In this document: positions 53,647 to 63,912 of the stretch, piece after piece
How the letters are laid out: the number at the start of each line of letters is the position of its first letter
Position numbering within the stretch: position 1 is the first letter of the stretch
DNA from: Anaerolineaceae bacterium
GTDB taxonomy: Bacteria; Chloroflexota; Anaerolineae; Aggregatilineales; Phototrophicaceae
Reading direction: 5' to 3'
Length of the DNA: 64,000 nucleotides
Assembly (NCBI GenBank): GCA_020634115.1
Contig: JACKCH010000013.1
Span: 62,001-126,000 of the forward strand
Position numbers and translations under genes: made by a program
The notes under the pieces: model-generated
What the model saw: the letters and a program-made list of their open reading frames with translations, nothing else
Told to the model about the DNA's origin: nothing
Database searches by the model: none

Positions 53647-55704
53647 TTAAAATACGCCATATTTGCTGAGGTTTAAGTTCAAAACGCGAGATAGCCATAT
53701 CGATGCAGCAAGCCCTTTTGCGCTCAACAGCGTATCTGCCTTACGATTATGCTTGGTAGTGTTGCGATAATCCTGAAAGTCTCTCAGATAACGCTCCCAT
53801 GAGCGATCATCTTGTCCATGAAAACTCGCACTAATCATATTTGCCTTGATGATTTCCCAATATTCACCTGGATTAGCATAATCAAGACATTTACGGGGGT
53901 CGCTGAGAATAACATTTTGATCTTGTACGCTACGCCTAGAATCGCCTCTAACTTTCTTTGAAACCTCATTCGCCACTACCGCTGGAATAGTCGTTGACCA
54001 ATAACCAGCACCATGCCTGCTTTTCAATTCCGTGTCGATTAAATCACGCAATGCTATTTCAATAGCATCGACAACTGGGTCATCCTCAGTAATTGTTTGT
54101 TCCGCACCATTCAACTGATAAATACGAGCCAGGATAAGTTTTGCACGTTGTTCCAAAAACAGTCGATAATCATCCGACCAGATTGCTGAATCATCGTCAA
54201 CTGGAATCAGATGCGAAGCCATAATGCGCTCAAAATCTGCTGGATTAGAAAAACTGGCTTTTAACTGTCGCATGTATTGACTGGGCGGAGTAGTTGTCAT
54301 ATTCAGCCGTTCAGTAACGCCAGACGGGATAAAACAGAAGTTTGGCAAGCTGTGGCTGGACATTCCGTTGGGGATGACTGAATCGGAAAATATGCGGCAC
54401 CTACTTGAATCAGTGAGTTTCCCGAATTCTTCTGGCGTAATTGGAACCTCAGTTCCGTTCTCAAAATGAAGCGGGCGTTGTAGTTTAAGCGCGCAAAGAA
54501 AACCATTTCGTACAGAAGAGGTAGTATGAGTTAATCGAGCTTCGGTCAACACATTTAGCTCAGCCGATATTTGATAATTAAATTCGGTGTTTTTCGCAAC
54601 CAGATTCCGAATCCATCCTGCATCTTCTGAAATTCGCGTTTGGCTTGAGCCACTATAGCGATCTGAAAAAGTTGCCCCCCAGAACCAGCGCTCCAGTTGC
54701 AGCAAATGATCTCTAGACGGCTCAGTCAAACCACTATGGAAGAAGTAGTAAGTTAATACGGGTAGAATTGCATCATAGGGGAGAAACTCTTCACGGACGA
54801 CACCAAAGTGATTTCGCAGCAAATTCAGCGCCGAAAAAAACGAGCTAACGGTCTGTTCCCAGCTACTTTCAACGTTTTTGGGATCGAGACCAAATTGAGT
54901 GCTTGACTCGGCGTTACCTTTGATAATTAGCGCTAGCATCTGAGGTATGACGCCATTGGGTATTTCACCGAAGTCATGTGTTATTTTGTTCTGAATATCC
55001 GCCTCAGTTTGCTTTCGTAAATCAAAATCCTTTGTAAAGACACTGGCTGCGATCAAATCATACCGATCAAGTCGGCGTCCTTGGCGGTTGATACGCTCAA
55101 AAATCTCTATAGCATCATCAATTTCCATATCCGACACGGTCACGACTGAGAACGGGTAGGTAATCAAAATATTCCGATAATGCTCAAACTTCTCGACGAG
55201 GTGATCAGGTAGAGACCGAGTAATGGCGGTTGTGCTGTAGGCTAGAAGGTCCTTTACCGGTATAAAGCGTTTGTAGTCTATTCTTTGCCGTTTGCTGAAC
55301 AGTGAGCGATCTGGGTCGCTATGTTCTAAATCAAGGACAATTTTGGAGTAATCCTCTCCATTTATCGCCAAGCCATGAATTGTAACATATAGCGATGTCA
55401 GCCGTTGTTGCCCGTCCAGCAGAAAGCTGTACCGCTGGTCTGCTACAAGCGGTGGTTGCTGAATAATCTCTAAGTCTCGGAGAAGATGATTGTATGCGGT
55501 GGGCGCACGCCATAAGAAAATCGTGCCTATGGGGTACTCCTTACACATACTGTCTAGCAGAGTTTGTATACGCTTTGGCTCCCAAACAAAGTCACGTTGG
55601 AAGCCGGGAATACGGATAACACCGGTATGTATCTCATTCATCAGGGTGGGCAAGTCGGAACGGTGAGGGTTGATCTTCGGAACCCGCATAGTCGGTGGGA
55701 TCAT
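53647..55704 (-). CDS. DUF262-domain protein (GmrSD/ParB-like nuclease relative)
   Basis: 685 residues. The N-terminal DUF262 domain is shown by GVIRIPGFQRDFVWEPKRIQTLLDSM, SYPIGTIFLWR-type text and FLLDGQQRLTSLYV (DGQQR motif). DUF262 proteins belong to the ParB/sulfiredoxin fold that includes the GmrS half of type IV restriction enzymes. The C-terminal part is helical, without a clear HNH. AAAGGAG lies upstream of the ATG. Inserted between the methyltransferase and the DUF499 gene, it may be the effector nuclease or nucleotide-dependent regulator. Confidence 0.8.
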   Translation of the reverse strand: MIPPTMRVPKINPHRSDLPTLMNEIHTGVIRIPGFQRDFVWEPKRIQTLLDSMCKEYPIGTIFLWRAPTAYNHLLRDLEIIQQPPLVADQRYSFLLDGQQRLTSLYVTIHGLAINGEDYSKIVLDLEHSDPDRSLFSKRQRIDYKRFIPVKDLLAYSTTAITRSLPDHLVEKFEHYRNILITYPFSVVTVSDMEIDDAIEIFERINRQGRRLDRYDLIAASVFTKDFDLRKQTEADIQNKITHDFGEIPNGVIPQMLALIIKGNAESSTQFGLDPKNVESSWEQTVSSFFSALNLLRNHFGVVREEFLPYDAILPVLTYYFFHSGLTEPSRDHLLQLERWFWGATFSDRYSGSSQTRISEDAGWIRNLVAKNTEFNYQISAELNVLTEARLTHTTSSVRNGFLCALKLQRPLHFENGTEVPITPEEFGKLTDSSRCRIFSDSVIPNGMSSHSLPNFCFIPSGVTERLNMTTTPPSQYMRQLKASFSNPADFERIMASHLIPVDDDSAIWSDDYRLFLEQRAKLILARIYQLNGAEQTITEDDPVVDAIEIALRDLIDTELKSRHGAGYWSTTIPAVVANEVSKKVRGDSRRSVQDQNVILSDPRKCLDYANPGEYWEIIKANMISASFHGQDDRSWERYLRDFQDYRNTTKHNRKADTLLSAKGLAASIWLSRVLNLNLSKYGVF

Positions 55705-55743
55705 CGTAAGCTCCTTTTAGCAACTGTGTAGTGAAAACCCGTT

Positions 55744-58605
55744 TTATTCGTCAAACAGCCCCATCTGCCTCGTCGCCTGTCCTGACTCGGCGGCTTCGCG
55801 CAGACGTGCGGTTTCCTCGCCGATACCTGCCCAGCTAATTACCAGCGCGTTGTAATCGCGGGCGTGGTCTGCCCAGCCTTTACGCTCACAAATGCTGTAC
55901 AGGCGATACGCGAGATTACGCGCTTCGGCTGCCATATCATGCGGCATTTTGGTCATGAGCATCGCGGAGCCTGTTTCACCGTGATTGTTGAGTCGTTCAA
56001 TCAGATGATGCGTCGCTTCCCAGACGGTGGGGCGCTTGTCCTGCTGCGGATCCCATGTGCCGGGGTCATATTCCTTCCAGTGCAGCAGCTTGACCTTGCC
56101 GCGCCCGGCGACCACGATATTTGCGGCTTCCACACCTGCCACGCTGGTATTCTTCGCCCTCGCCAGCACATCCGCCTGACCAAACTCGCCTTCGTTGAAA
56201 CCGAACTGCTCGAACCACGATACGGCAAAGCGGGTATCTCCGTCGATGTCGCCATCCTGCTCTGCGAGGTAAGCATCCAATTCCTGATTAATCAACCCCA
56301 GCGCAGTGCGGACGCTCATAGGCGAACCGTCGGCTTCCAATACTTTGCTATGACGACTGTAGATCGCCATGCCTGGACCTATGCTGGCTTGGGCAAGGTC
56401 AACAGGGGCGATATTGCCAGATTGCATTTCCTTGAGCGCAGAGGGGAGTTCTCGCCGCAGAGAGTCAACGAATGCGCGGCGTGAGGTGGTGGGCGCATCT
56501 TCCGGGCGTGGTCGGCACACGAGGATAATGGACGAAGCGAGGGCATTAGAGCCTAGACTGCGAGTGCGATTTCCTAGTTCAGTCCTCATGGGCCATGTGC
56601 CGTCTACAGTGAAACCGGCTTCAATTAAGCCAATAAGCATTGTTTCCCACCCTGATGATGCACGTTCGGATGAAACCACCACTTCTCCATCAAGATCAGC
56701 GTCAGATATATCGCTATCTTGCTGCTTGAACGCATAGTACACAGTGAGGGGATAATTCGCCGAGACGAATTGCCGCATGTTAGTGAACGCACGTACCATA
56801 CCTGATTCAAAATGGGCATTCGCTGCCTCCTTGCCACCGTGACGGTAGGGATTGGCAATCAACTCGGGTTCTTTGGGGACGAGTATTGTCCCGAATATAT
56901 CGGGATATACGTCGCGTAGCATTGGACGCAACCACACATAGAAGAAATCTGATAAATCTGCGTAGCCAATGTTGTCGTAGTAGGGAGGATCGGTTGATAA
57001 TACCCGGGCTTCACTTTGTTGATTCGCTGCTGCATCCTTCTGTGCAGCGGAATTATATGAACCTATATTAAAATCCCCCAAAATCGATTCAGTCGCTTCG
57101 GCGACCCATTCGAAGTTATCATAAAAATTACCCGTTGAACCGGAGAATGGGTTTACATCAACATAATCCCAAGCCATTGAGATAGCTTGACGTGCGAAAA
57201 CAGCGCGGACTTTGTCCGCGCTGTTATGCCAACTTGAAAGGGAACAGCAATAATTTGAGAAGCGGCTAACGCCGAAAGCCAAATACACGCTGACTGCCTC
57301 GGCGTGCGCTAATGCACTGCGCCCACCATCTCGCAATGACACTTGATCATTGGATAACCCCGCCTCAAGCGCGTGTTTGTATACATTTTTCCGCGCTTCG
57401 GCAACAAGATCGCTAAATGTGGTCAGTGCAACAAGCTGACGGTTCGTGAACAGCTTGTTATATTCATCCATACCATAAAGTTGCACGCGAAATCCAAGTG
57501 CCTGTTCTGGAAGATCTCCGATTGGCTTCCATTCAGGTTTTGCCTCCTGGATAATTGTCGCTTGTTTTTGGTCAGGAGTGCTGTAGTTGCGACCATTCTG
57601 ACCTTCAGTGACAACCGCTATCAACATCGCGCCCATCCGTCCGGCTTTGCCCTCATCTCGGATATAATCCCATGATATTGGTACTCCGCTGATGATGCAC
57701 TTGCCCCCACCAAGATGCTGCCCTGTCGTGCCATCTTGTCCTTTCGGTGGTGTACCATCCACCACCTCAAATCGAACGCTGTTGCCCTCGACAATCGGCT
57801 TTGCCCATCGTTCGCGTCCCTTCTTCTTGGTCAGGATGAACGAGCGCACAAGCGGCACATGGGCGTTCACCGCTGGGTTGGGGCTTTTCACAGTGCGCGC
57901 CCAAATCCACGCGATCACCGTTTCGCCGTTGTGGGTCGGGTACAGATGCCCGATGCGCTCCCATGCCTTCTCGCGCATCCATTCGCCATAGTAACGTATG
58001 TCGGCGGCGAGTCCGGCTGCACCTTTCCATCCCTCGCTGCTCCCCATTTTCGCACGATCACGAGGGTTTACAGGTGGCATGTTGGCGAAACGCGGCGGGA
58101 TTTCGATTTGCGCCTTGTTAATCATCACCGCGACGGGGTTCAGATCACTGGCGTGTGCTTCAAGTCCAAGCCGCTGCGCTTCGAGCGGAATACTGCCGCC
58201 TCCCGCAAATGGGTCAAGTAGCGGCGGTGGGTTGCCTTCGGTAGCAATCTGGATTAGTTCGCGGGCGGTATTCAGGATGGCTTCATCGGTGGTCGCTTCC
58301 CAAGTCACCAGCCGTTCGATGAAGTCGAACAGGCGCATACGTGGTGTGTCACCGTTGGCTTTCACATTCACGCCGACGGGCAGCTTGTTGCACGCTTCTA
58401 CAAAAGCAGGCAGCGCGTCGGGGCTGTCCGGGTCATCTACCAGTGAGGCAAAAATCACAGCACGGGCAGCGGCTAAAGGTCGGCGTGCCCACCACAGATG
58501 GAGTGTAGACGGATGTCCGTGCCGAATGGATTTTTCGCGGGCGCTGGCTTCATTGATGGCTTCGAGCGGCAGCGCCACTTCGATCAGTTTCTTGCGATAG
58601 GTCAT
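55744..58605 (-). CDS. DUF1156-type DNA methyltransferase
   Basis: 953 residues. The family N-terminus IEVALPLEAINEASAREKSIRHGHPSTLHLWWARRPLAA is followed by AdoMet motif I LDPFAGGGSIPLEAQRLGLEAHASDLNP (about residue 150) and motif IV TDPPYYDNIGYADLSDFFYVWLR (about residue 540). It should modify host DNA so the rest of the cassette can tell self from foreign. It starts 11 bp after the Schlafen-like gene. Confidence 0.9.
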   Translation of the reverse strand: MTYRKKLIEVALPLEAINEASAREKSIRHGHPSTLHLWWARRPLAAARAVIFASLVDDPDSPDALPAFVEACNKLPVGVNVKANGDTPRMRLFDFIERLVTWEATTDEAILNTARELIQIATEGNPPPLLDPFAGGGSIPLEAQRLGLEAHASDLNPVAVMINKAQIEIPPRFANMPPVNPRDRAKMGSSEGWKGAAGLAADIRYYGEWMREKAWERIGHLYPTHNGETVIAWIWARTVKSPNPAVNAHVPLVRSFILTKKKGRERWAKPIVEGNSVRFEVVDGTPPKGQDGTTGQHLGGGKCIISGVPISWDYIRDEGKAGRMGAMLIAVVTEGQNGRNYSTPDQKQATIIQEAKPEWKPIGDLPEQALGFRVQLYGMDEYNKLFTNRQLVALTTFSDLVAEARKNVYKHALEAGLSNDQVSLRDGGRSALAHAEAVSVYLAFGVSRFSNYCCSLSSWHNSADKVRAVFARQAISMAWDYVDVNPFSGSTGNFYDNFEWVAEATESILGDFNIGSYNSAAQKDAAANQQSEARVLSTDPPYYDNIGYADLSDFFYVWLRPMLRDVYPDIFGTILVPKEPELIANPYRHGGKEAANAHFESGMVRAFTNMRQFVSANYPLTVYYAFKQQDSDISDADLDGEVVVSSERASSGWETMLIGLIEAGFTVDGTWPMRTELGNRTRSLGSNALASSIILVCRPRPEDAPTTSRRAFVDSLRRELPSALKEMQSGNIAPVDLAQASIGPGMAIYSRHSKVLEADGSPMSVRTALGLINQELDAYLAEQDGDIDGDTRFAVSWFEQFGFNEGEFGQADVLARAKNTSVAGVEAANIVVAGRGKVKLLHWKEYDPGTWDPQQDKRPTVWEATHHLIERLNNHGETGSAMLMTKMPHDMAAEARNLAYRLYSICERKGWADHARDYNALVISWAGIGEETARLREAAESGQATRQMGLFDE

Positions 58606-58616
58606 AACGGTACTTT

Positions 58617-59651
58617 CTATTCAGCTTTGTCTCGTTTATCAATAATCTTGATGTCGGTAACGGCTATTTTGCCCTGAAGGGCAGTGGCATTGTCAGCAAA
58701 GATTTCCCATTCAATAAAGCAATTCCTCTTATCTAGATCCAAGAACTCGGAACTGAGTCTTATCTCCCAAGTGAAGTATCGTTTTGGCAAAATCGGCACA
58801 TAACGGGAAGGTCCGTACTTGTAGGTTACATCATTCAAATTTGGTACAACTTCTAAAACATCACGTTCCGTATTTTCCTTAGAATAGGTTTGATATGCTT
58901 CATTGGGTGGAGGTGTAATTCCAAAAAGCTCCTCCAATATCTCGTCTCCCGCTTGATCTTGGTAAACTATTTCGGTTGGCAATGTCAGATTGACATTCAC
59001 ATAGTTTGCGAAGACTGCTCCCTCATTTACTGCAAATATAGCAAGCATTACCTTAAGGTTGTGAACAGGATCGGGCTGAGATGCAGCATATGGAAACATA
59101 GATGTAGCGGTGCTGTACGACATCTTAGTTTCGGTTTCTAAGAAGATGCCAAATTTAGGCACAATTAAAGGATGTTGATCCCTATTCATTACATCTCTAA
59201 TTTCATAATCTTCCATAGGCTCAGACTGAAAGTTGAATCGTTTATAGTAACGTTTATCGGTTGCCTGATGAGCTGTATGGCTTTGAGGGATATCTACAAC
59301 ATAAACGACGTGATTTGGCGCGCTGCTGATAGATACTGGATAAATCACAAGACCGTCGATTTTAGGACGAATATTGCTAATGATTTGCTCTAACCATTCC
59401 TTCGATATTTGATTACGATCAACCGGGTCAACTGCACCGGGGAGATGCCTGTTTGTCGCGTCTTCAGTCATGCCATAAATGATGATGCCGCCAGCGGAAT
59501 TTGCCATCGCGGACACATCCTTCGTAATTTCTGCCTTTTTCCCATCGCTTTTAGCGAGTGAACCTGCGGCTTTATAATCCAGCGTCAGGCTTTCTTCTGT
59601 GCCCTGCGTAATGTATTGTTCAACGCGAGATTGATCCCAAACTTCAGCCAT
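58617..59651 (-). CDS. Schlafen AlbA_2-domain protein
   Basis: 344 residues. ESLTLDYKAAGSL... KDVSAMANSAGGIIIYGM is the AlbA_2 (divergent AAA_4/Schlafen) signature, and KRYYKRFNFQSEPMEDYEIRD closes the domain. The C-terminal half is beta-rich and unassigned. AlbA_2 proteins bind or cleave nucleic acid, or regulate defence operons. It lies between the toxin-antitoxin pair and the methyltransferase. Confidence 0.8.
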   Translation of the reverse strand: MAEVWDQSRVEQYITQGTEESLTLDYKAAGSLAKSDGKKAEITKDVSAMANSAGGIIIYGMTEDATNRHLPGAVDPVDRNQISKEWLEQIISNIRPKIDGLVIYPVSISSAPNHVVYVVDIPQSHTAHQATDKRYYKRFNFQSEPMEDYEIRDVMNRDQHPLIVPKFGIFLETETKMSYSTATSMFPYAASQPDPVHNLKVMLAIFAVNEGAVFANYVNVNLTLPTEIVYQDQAGDEILEELFGITPPPNEAYQTYSKENTERDVLEVVPNLNDVTYKYGPSRYVPILPKRYFTWEIRLSSEFLDLDKRNCFIEWEIFADNATALQGKIAVTDIKIIDKRDKAE

Positions 59652-59714
59652 TGGTCGTACTCAACACCTTCGCAAATTTGGCTTTAAAAACGTTCAGCAG
59701 TTGGCTTACGGCTT

Positions 59715-60143
59715 CTATGGCTTGAATGCCGTGACTGGAATCAAAGTCACGCCTTCAGCAGTAGCCGCCCGGATTTGTGGCTGGTCAATGCTGATGAGCG
59801 GATAGCCATAATGCAGCGCCAGTGCGACATAACCGGAGTCATACACGGCAAGCGTGTTGTTCAGGGCAATATCCAGCGCCCGATCCAAAAGTCGTTTCAT
59901 CGGGGCGCGGCGCAGCTTCAAAGTACGCAGCACCCGCAGCAGTTCTTCCGCATCACCGCGAGACATGCCGCTGAAACGCACCTGCTTCCAGATCACGTTC
60001 GTGCATTCCAGCAGGCAAAACTCCGGTACAGTTAGCCGATCAGCACTCGTTATCTGGTTGAAAAAAGCCTGCACATTGGGCGTGTATGGTCCGGTGATGA
60101 GATACTCAATCACAACGCTGGCATCGACGATATAGTTCGCCAT
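59715..60143 (-). CDS. PIN-domain toxin (VapC-like)
   Basis: 142 residues: YIVDASVVIEYL (first Asp), ECTNVIWK (Glu), and AVYDSGYVALALHYGYPLISID (later Asp pair) give the PIN nuclease acidic set. VapC toxins are RNases held off by the cognate antitoxin. The ATG overlaps the antitoxin stop as TAATG. Confidence 0.85.
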   Translation of the reverse strand: MANYIVDASVVIEYLITGPYTPNVQAFFNQITSADRLTVPEFCLLECTNVIWKQVRFSGMSRGDAEELLRVLRTLKLRRAPMKRLLDRALDIALNNTLAVYDSGYVALALHYGYPLISIDQPQIRAATAEGVTLIPVTAFKP

Positions 60144-60373
60144 TAACTCTCCCGATCTTCACGCAGCAGTTCCAACGACGACTTCGCGCCCGGCGGCGGT
60201 GTCCAACGATGCTGCTCCACCGAAGCGCGTATCTCATCCCATGTCAGACCGTTATCTTCGTCGGGTTCGTCAGGAATCTCGAATGTGCCAAGAAGTCGGG
60301 TGAGCCGTTCGTCAAGCGTTTCTTCGACGAACTTCTTCAAGTCCTCCAATGTCATGTTCGCAATGGTTGCCAT
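60143..60373 (-). CDS. Antitoxin partner of the PIN toxin
   Basis: 76 residues, acidic and helical (MTLEDLKKFVEETLDERLTRLLG), ending with a proline-rich segment. The position and TAATG overlaps with both neighbours make it the antitoxin. Its N-terminus is too short to show a clear DNA-binding fold. The overlap with the SNF2 gene stop means the pair is translated with the cassette rather than from its own operon. Confidence 0.7.
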   Translation of the reverse strand: MATIANMTLEDLKKFVEETLDERLTRLLGTFEIPDEPDEDNGLTWDEIRASVEQHRWTPPPGAKSSLELLREDRES

Positions 60374-63300
60374 TAGTTTGGCTCCTCACTCATGTTCAGC
60401 ATTTCTCTGAGGTTGAAATTCACGCTGGATGCCAGCGGGTCGGGTTCATGGAATGGGTAGTTCCGAACATAACGCGGCTGCCGGGCGTTCGTGCGCTCGA
60501 CTTCTACCAGCGCGAGGATGAAGCCTTCAGGACTGTTCAACGCTCGATACAATTCATTATACGTGAGGGTGACCGTCTCTGCACCGGCGCGTCTCCCTTT
60601 TACTTCGATGAATCGGAGCCGTCCGGTCTGCCCGTCACGGCTTTCGATGTCATAGCCGAGATTCTGAGCACTCACATCGCGGGGATGGTTGCCGAGCGCG
60701 ATTTCAATTTCCATCACGGTACGCATGGCAATCTGTTCGGTAATGCGCCAGTCAAGGATTTCCGGCGGCGTGTTCTCCCCCAGCAGTAAACCAATCGGGA
60801 TAATCAGTGCTCCGCCAACAACGATGGGCGGCGCGGCAGCAATCTGCCGTTCCTGCGCGAGCTGCGTCTTACGCAGTTTCAGGCGTTCTGCCAGCCGGTC
60901 TGCCCGTTCCTGAGCGCGCTGGCTGTTGAGACGCGCATTCACTTTTCCCGCCTGCTCCTGAGCGCGAAGCTCCGCAGCGCGTAAGTCCCAGTAGTTGATT
61001 TCTTTCGTCAGGCGTTCCTGCACCGCCGCTTCGGTTTTGTCGATGAGTTCAATGCGCCGCGCCCGTACCCGTTCCAGATGGCGTGGTACGAGGTATTCCA
61101 CCGCATGAGCAGCCGCACGGCGTTCAAGGTTCTCACCCTTCAACCAATCCTGTTCTAGGGAATGTGCAATCAGGGTAATTTCGTCTGCTGTCGGGGGGCG
61201 ATAATCCAGATAGGGCGCGCCTCCGGCATCCCGCACGTTTCCGACACTGTCAATCTCGACAAAATGCACCTCGCGGGAGATGGTGCGCCGTTCACCGGAT
61301 TTCATCGGCGTGGCATCCTGGATCGCCTGCTCCAGATAGAACAATGCCCGCAACTCCTGACCGGGGTCGGTTTCGTCCACCAGTATCCCGCCGCGTTTAA
61401 GCGTATCCCGTTCGCGCAGGAGCATCAGGTTGATGGTGGCATCCAGCAGCGGATGTCCGGGACAAACAAAGGTCGCAGGCTGTTTATCGGGTAGATGAAT
61501 CAACGCCTTCTCGAAGCAGATACGCTCGTATTTGGTCGAAACCGCGCCGAACCCCCGTTCTTTTGCGTGGTTACGGATGACGGCTGGCACATTGTTGATG
61601 GAATAACGCCCGCTTTCGCGCTCGTGAATCGTGCCGCCAAAGTATTCAAATGCCTGTAAGAAATAGGCTTTGATGTAGAACGGCTGCAAGCGGCGTGCAG
61701 ATGCCCGTTCCATCTCTTCGCGGATCCGCATAATCTGGCTGACATCCATACTGGTTGTCACCAGCGATTGATGTTCGAGTAGATCTCGCACCCGTTCACG
61801 GTCAGTGGCATTATCCACCGCCTGTTCCAGGCGGGCGCGAACTTCAGGGTCGTCGCCATAGCGCACAGCGTCCACCAGCAGTTTTCGCAGCGGAGTCTCC
61901 TGAAACAGCTTCCCCAGCACGTCGAAGACCTGTCCATCCAGTGCGTGACGCTCGGCTTCCAGCTTCCTTAGCAATCGCTGATAAACCGCACCCTCGCGGG
62001 TTTCGCCAGCGACAAGATTCCACAGGTGACAGACTTCAGTCTGTCCAATGCGGTGAATACGTCCAAACCGCTGCTCAAGCCGGTTTGGATTCCACGGCAG
62101 GTCATAGTTGACCATCAGATGAGCGCGTTGTAGGTTGATACCTTCGCCCGCTGCATCAGTTGCCAGCAGGATCAACACGTCAGGATCGTTTCGGAAGCGG
62201 TCTTCGACCTCGCGGCGGTCTTCACGGTGGATACCGCCATGAATCGTGACGATGGCTTCGGAGCGTCCGACAAGAGTGGACAGCCGTTCCAGGAGATAAT
62301 TGAGCGTATCCCGGTGTTCGGTGAAGATCACCAGCTTGCGCTGTCCCCCCTGTGATCGCTGTATCTCTGGTGTATCTTGCAGCAGCTTAAGCAGTTCATT
62401 CCACTTGCGGTCATGACCGCTGCGCCGTACCCGGAGGGCATGGGCTTCGAGATCGCGCAGGATGATGATTTCTGCTTCAAGTTCTTCCACCGTTCGGGCA
62501 GCGGTGGCGCTGTCAATCAACTCGGCTTCGATGGCTTCGACTTCCGCATCCGGTGCGTCCTCGAAATCGTCCCAGTAGTCCTCGTCGTAGATCGGTCCTT
62601 CCGCCTGTAGGACACGCTCACGAGTACGCTGTGCCTCTTTCAGCCGCTTTTCCAGCCGCTCGCGGCGGCGCTTCAGCGATTGATAGATGGCTTCCGGCGA
62701 GGATGCCAGCCGCCGCTGAAGGATCGTCAGCGCGAAACCGACTGTGCCTTTGCGTCCATCGTTTTCAAGCTGTTCCGCCCGATTGAACTCCTGTCGGACG
62801 TATTCTGTCACATCCTCATACAGCACATCTTCTTCGGGCGAGAGCGTGTAATTGACGGTATAGGCTTTGCGCTCTGGAAATAAGGGCTTGCCGTCGAATT
62901 TCAGCAGTTTCTCTTTGACCATCCGCCGCATCAAGTCAGACACATCTGCCTGATGCACCCCATCACGGAAACGTCCCTCGAAGCGATCTGCATCCAATAG
63001 CGCCAGGAATAGCTGGAAATCCTCTTCTTTGCCGTTATGGGGTGTCGCGGTCATCAGCAGGAGGTGGCGGGTCAATTCGCCCAACAGCTTACCCAGTCGA
63101 TACCGTTTGGTCTCCTTTAAATCACCACCGAAGAACGAGGCCGACATCTTGTGGGCTTCGTCGCACACCACCAAATCCCAATCGGTTTGTTGAAGTCGCG
63201 CCTGTAATTCCTCACTGCGGCTCAACTGGTCGAGACGGACGATGATGAGGTCTTGCTCGGCGAACGGATTACCGCTCCGTGAGGTTTCCACCATTTCACG

Positions 63301-63849
63301 GGTCATGATCGTGAAATCAAGCTGAAACTTCGCCCACAGTTCATCCTGCCACTGCTCGGTCAGGCTGCCCGGCGCACAGATCAGGCAGCGGCGCACATCC
63401 CCGCGCACGACTAACTCACGCACCAGTAAACCCGCCATGATGGTCTTACCGGCACCCGGATCATCTGCCAGCAGAAAGCGCAGCGGTTGACGGGTGAGCA
63501 TTTCGTCATACACAGCCGTGATTTGGTGCGGCAGTGGCTCTATCAACGAGGTATGAACCGCCAGCATCGGATCAAATAAATGAGCAAGGTGAATGCGGTA
63601 GGCTTCCGAAACCAGGCGCAGCAGCGCCCCATCCACGTCAAACGCCCACAGTCGTTCGGCTTGAACAATTTCCAGTTCCGCCTCATTTTCCCGATAGAGC
63701 AGTGTGTCGCCGACCTTACCATCACTGCGGCGGTAGACTACCGTCACCGCATTCGAGCCGCTCCACTCCACGTCGATGAGTGTGACCGTCTGGTGTGGGA
63801 CAATGCCGTATACCTGGATACCGCGCTGCAACTGTTCAAGCTGGGCCAT
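60373..63849 (-). CDS. SNF2-family helicase with C-terminal DUF3883-like domain
   Basis: 1158 residues. Motifs: DDPGAGKTIMAG (Walker A), VVCDEAHK (DEAH), LMTATPHNGKEEDF, ATDAAGEGINLQRAHLMVNYDLPWNPNRLEQRFGRIHRIGQ (motifs V-VI). A coiled coil (SLKRRRERLEKRLKEAQ) is in the middle. The end LGYDIESRDGQ... IEVKGR matches DUF3883, a nuclease-fold domain. First gene of the cassette. SNF2 helicases of this kind drive DISARM-like and related restriction systems by translocating on unmodified DNA. Confidence 0.9.
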   Translation of the reverse strand: MAQLEQLQRGIQVYGIVPHQTVTLIDVEWSGSNAVTVVYRRSDGKVGDTLLYRENEAELEIVQAERLWAFDVDGALLRLVSEAYRIHLAHLFDPMLAVHTSLIEPLPHQITAVYDEMLTRQPLRFLLADDPGAGKTIMAGLLVRELVVRGDVRRCLICAPGSLTEQWQDELWAKFQLDFTIMTREMVETSRSGNPFAEQDLIIVRLDQLSRSEELQARLQQTDWDLVVCDEAHKMSASFFGGDLKETKRYRLGKLLGELTRHLLLMTATPHNGKEEDFQLFLALLDADRFEGRFRDGVHQADVSDLMRRMVKEKLLKFDGKPLFPERKAYTVNYTLSPEEDVLYEDVTEYVRQEFNRAEQLENDGRKGTVGFALTILQRRLASSPEAIYQSLKRRRERLEKRLKEAQRTRERVLQAEGPIYDEDYWDDFEDAPDAEVEAIEAELIDSATAARTVEELEAEIIILRDLEAHALRVRRSGHDRKWNELLKLLQDTPEIQRSQGGQRKLVIFTEHRDTLNYLLERLSTLVGRSEAIVTIHGGIHREDRREVEDRFRNDPDVLILLATDAAGEGINLQRAHLMVNYDLPWNPNRLEQRFGRIHRIGQTEVCHLWNLVAGETREGAVYQRLLRKLEAERHALDGQVFDVLGKLFQETPLRKLLVDAVRYGDDPEVRARLEQAVDNATDRERVRDLLEHQSLVTTSMDVSQIMRIREEMERASARRLQPFYIKAYFLQAFEYFGGTIHERESGRYSINNVPAVIRNHAKERGFGAVSTKYERICFEKALIHLPDKQPATFVCPGHPLLDATINLMLLRERDTLKRGGILVDETDPGQELRALFYLEQAIQDATPMKSGERRTISREVHFVEIDSVGNVRDAGGAPYLDYRPPTADEITLIAHSLEQDWLKGENLERRAAAHAVEYLVPRHLERVRARRIELIDKTEAAVQERLTKEINYWDLRAAELRAQEQAGKVNARLNSQRAQERADRLAERLKLRKTQLAQERQIAAAPPIVVGGALIIPIGLLLGENTPPEILDWRITEQIAMRTVMEIEIALGNHPRDVSAQNLGYDIESRDGQTGRLRFIEVKGRRAGAETVTLTYNELYRALNSPEGFILALVEVERTNARQPRYVRNYPFHEPDPLASSVNFNLREMLNMSEEPN

Positions 63850-63883
63850 GGGTTCTCTTCAATGCGTTTTGGCTAATATAAGA

Positions 63884-63912
63884 CTTGTACCGCGATGTTA
63901 ACCGCTATTCAA
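63884..63912 (-). promoter_or_regulatory. Putative promoter of the DUF1156/DUF499 cassette
   Basis: On the minus strand TTGAAT (-35, 63912-63907) and TACAAG (-10, 63889-63884) are separated by 17 bp and end about 35 bp before the SNF2 ATG at 63849. Each hexamer matches four of six consensus bases. A GAAGAGAA ribosome site follows. Confidence 0.45.
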
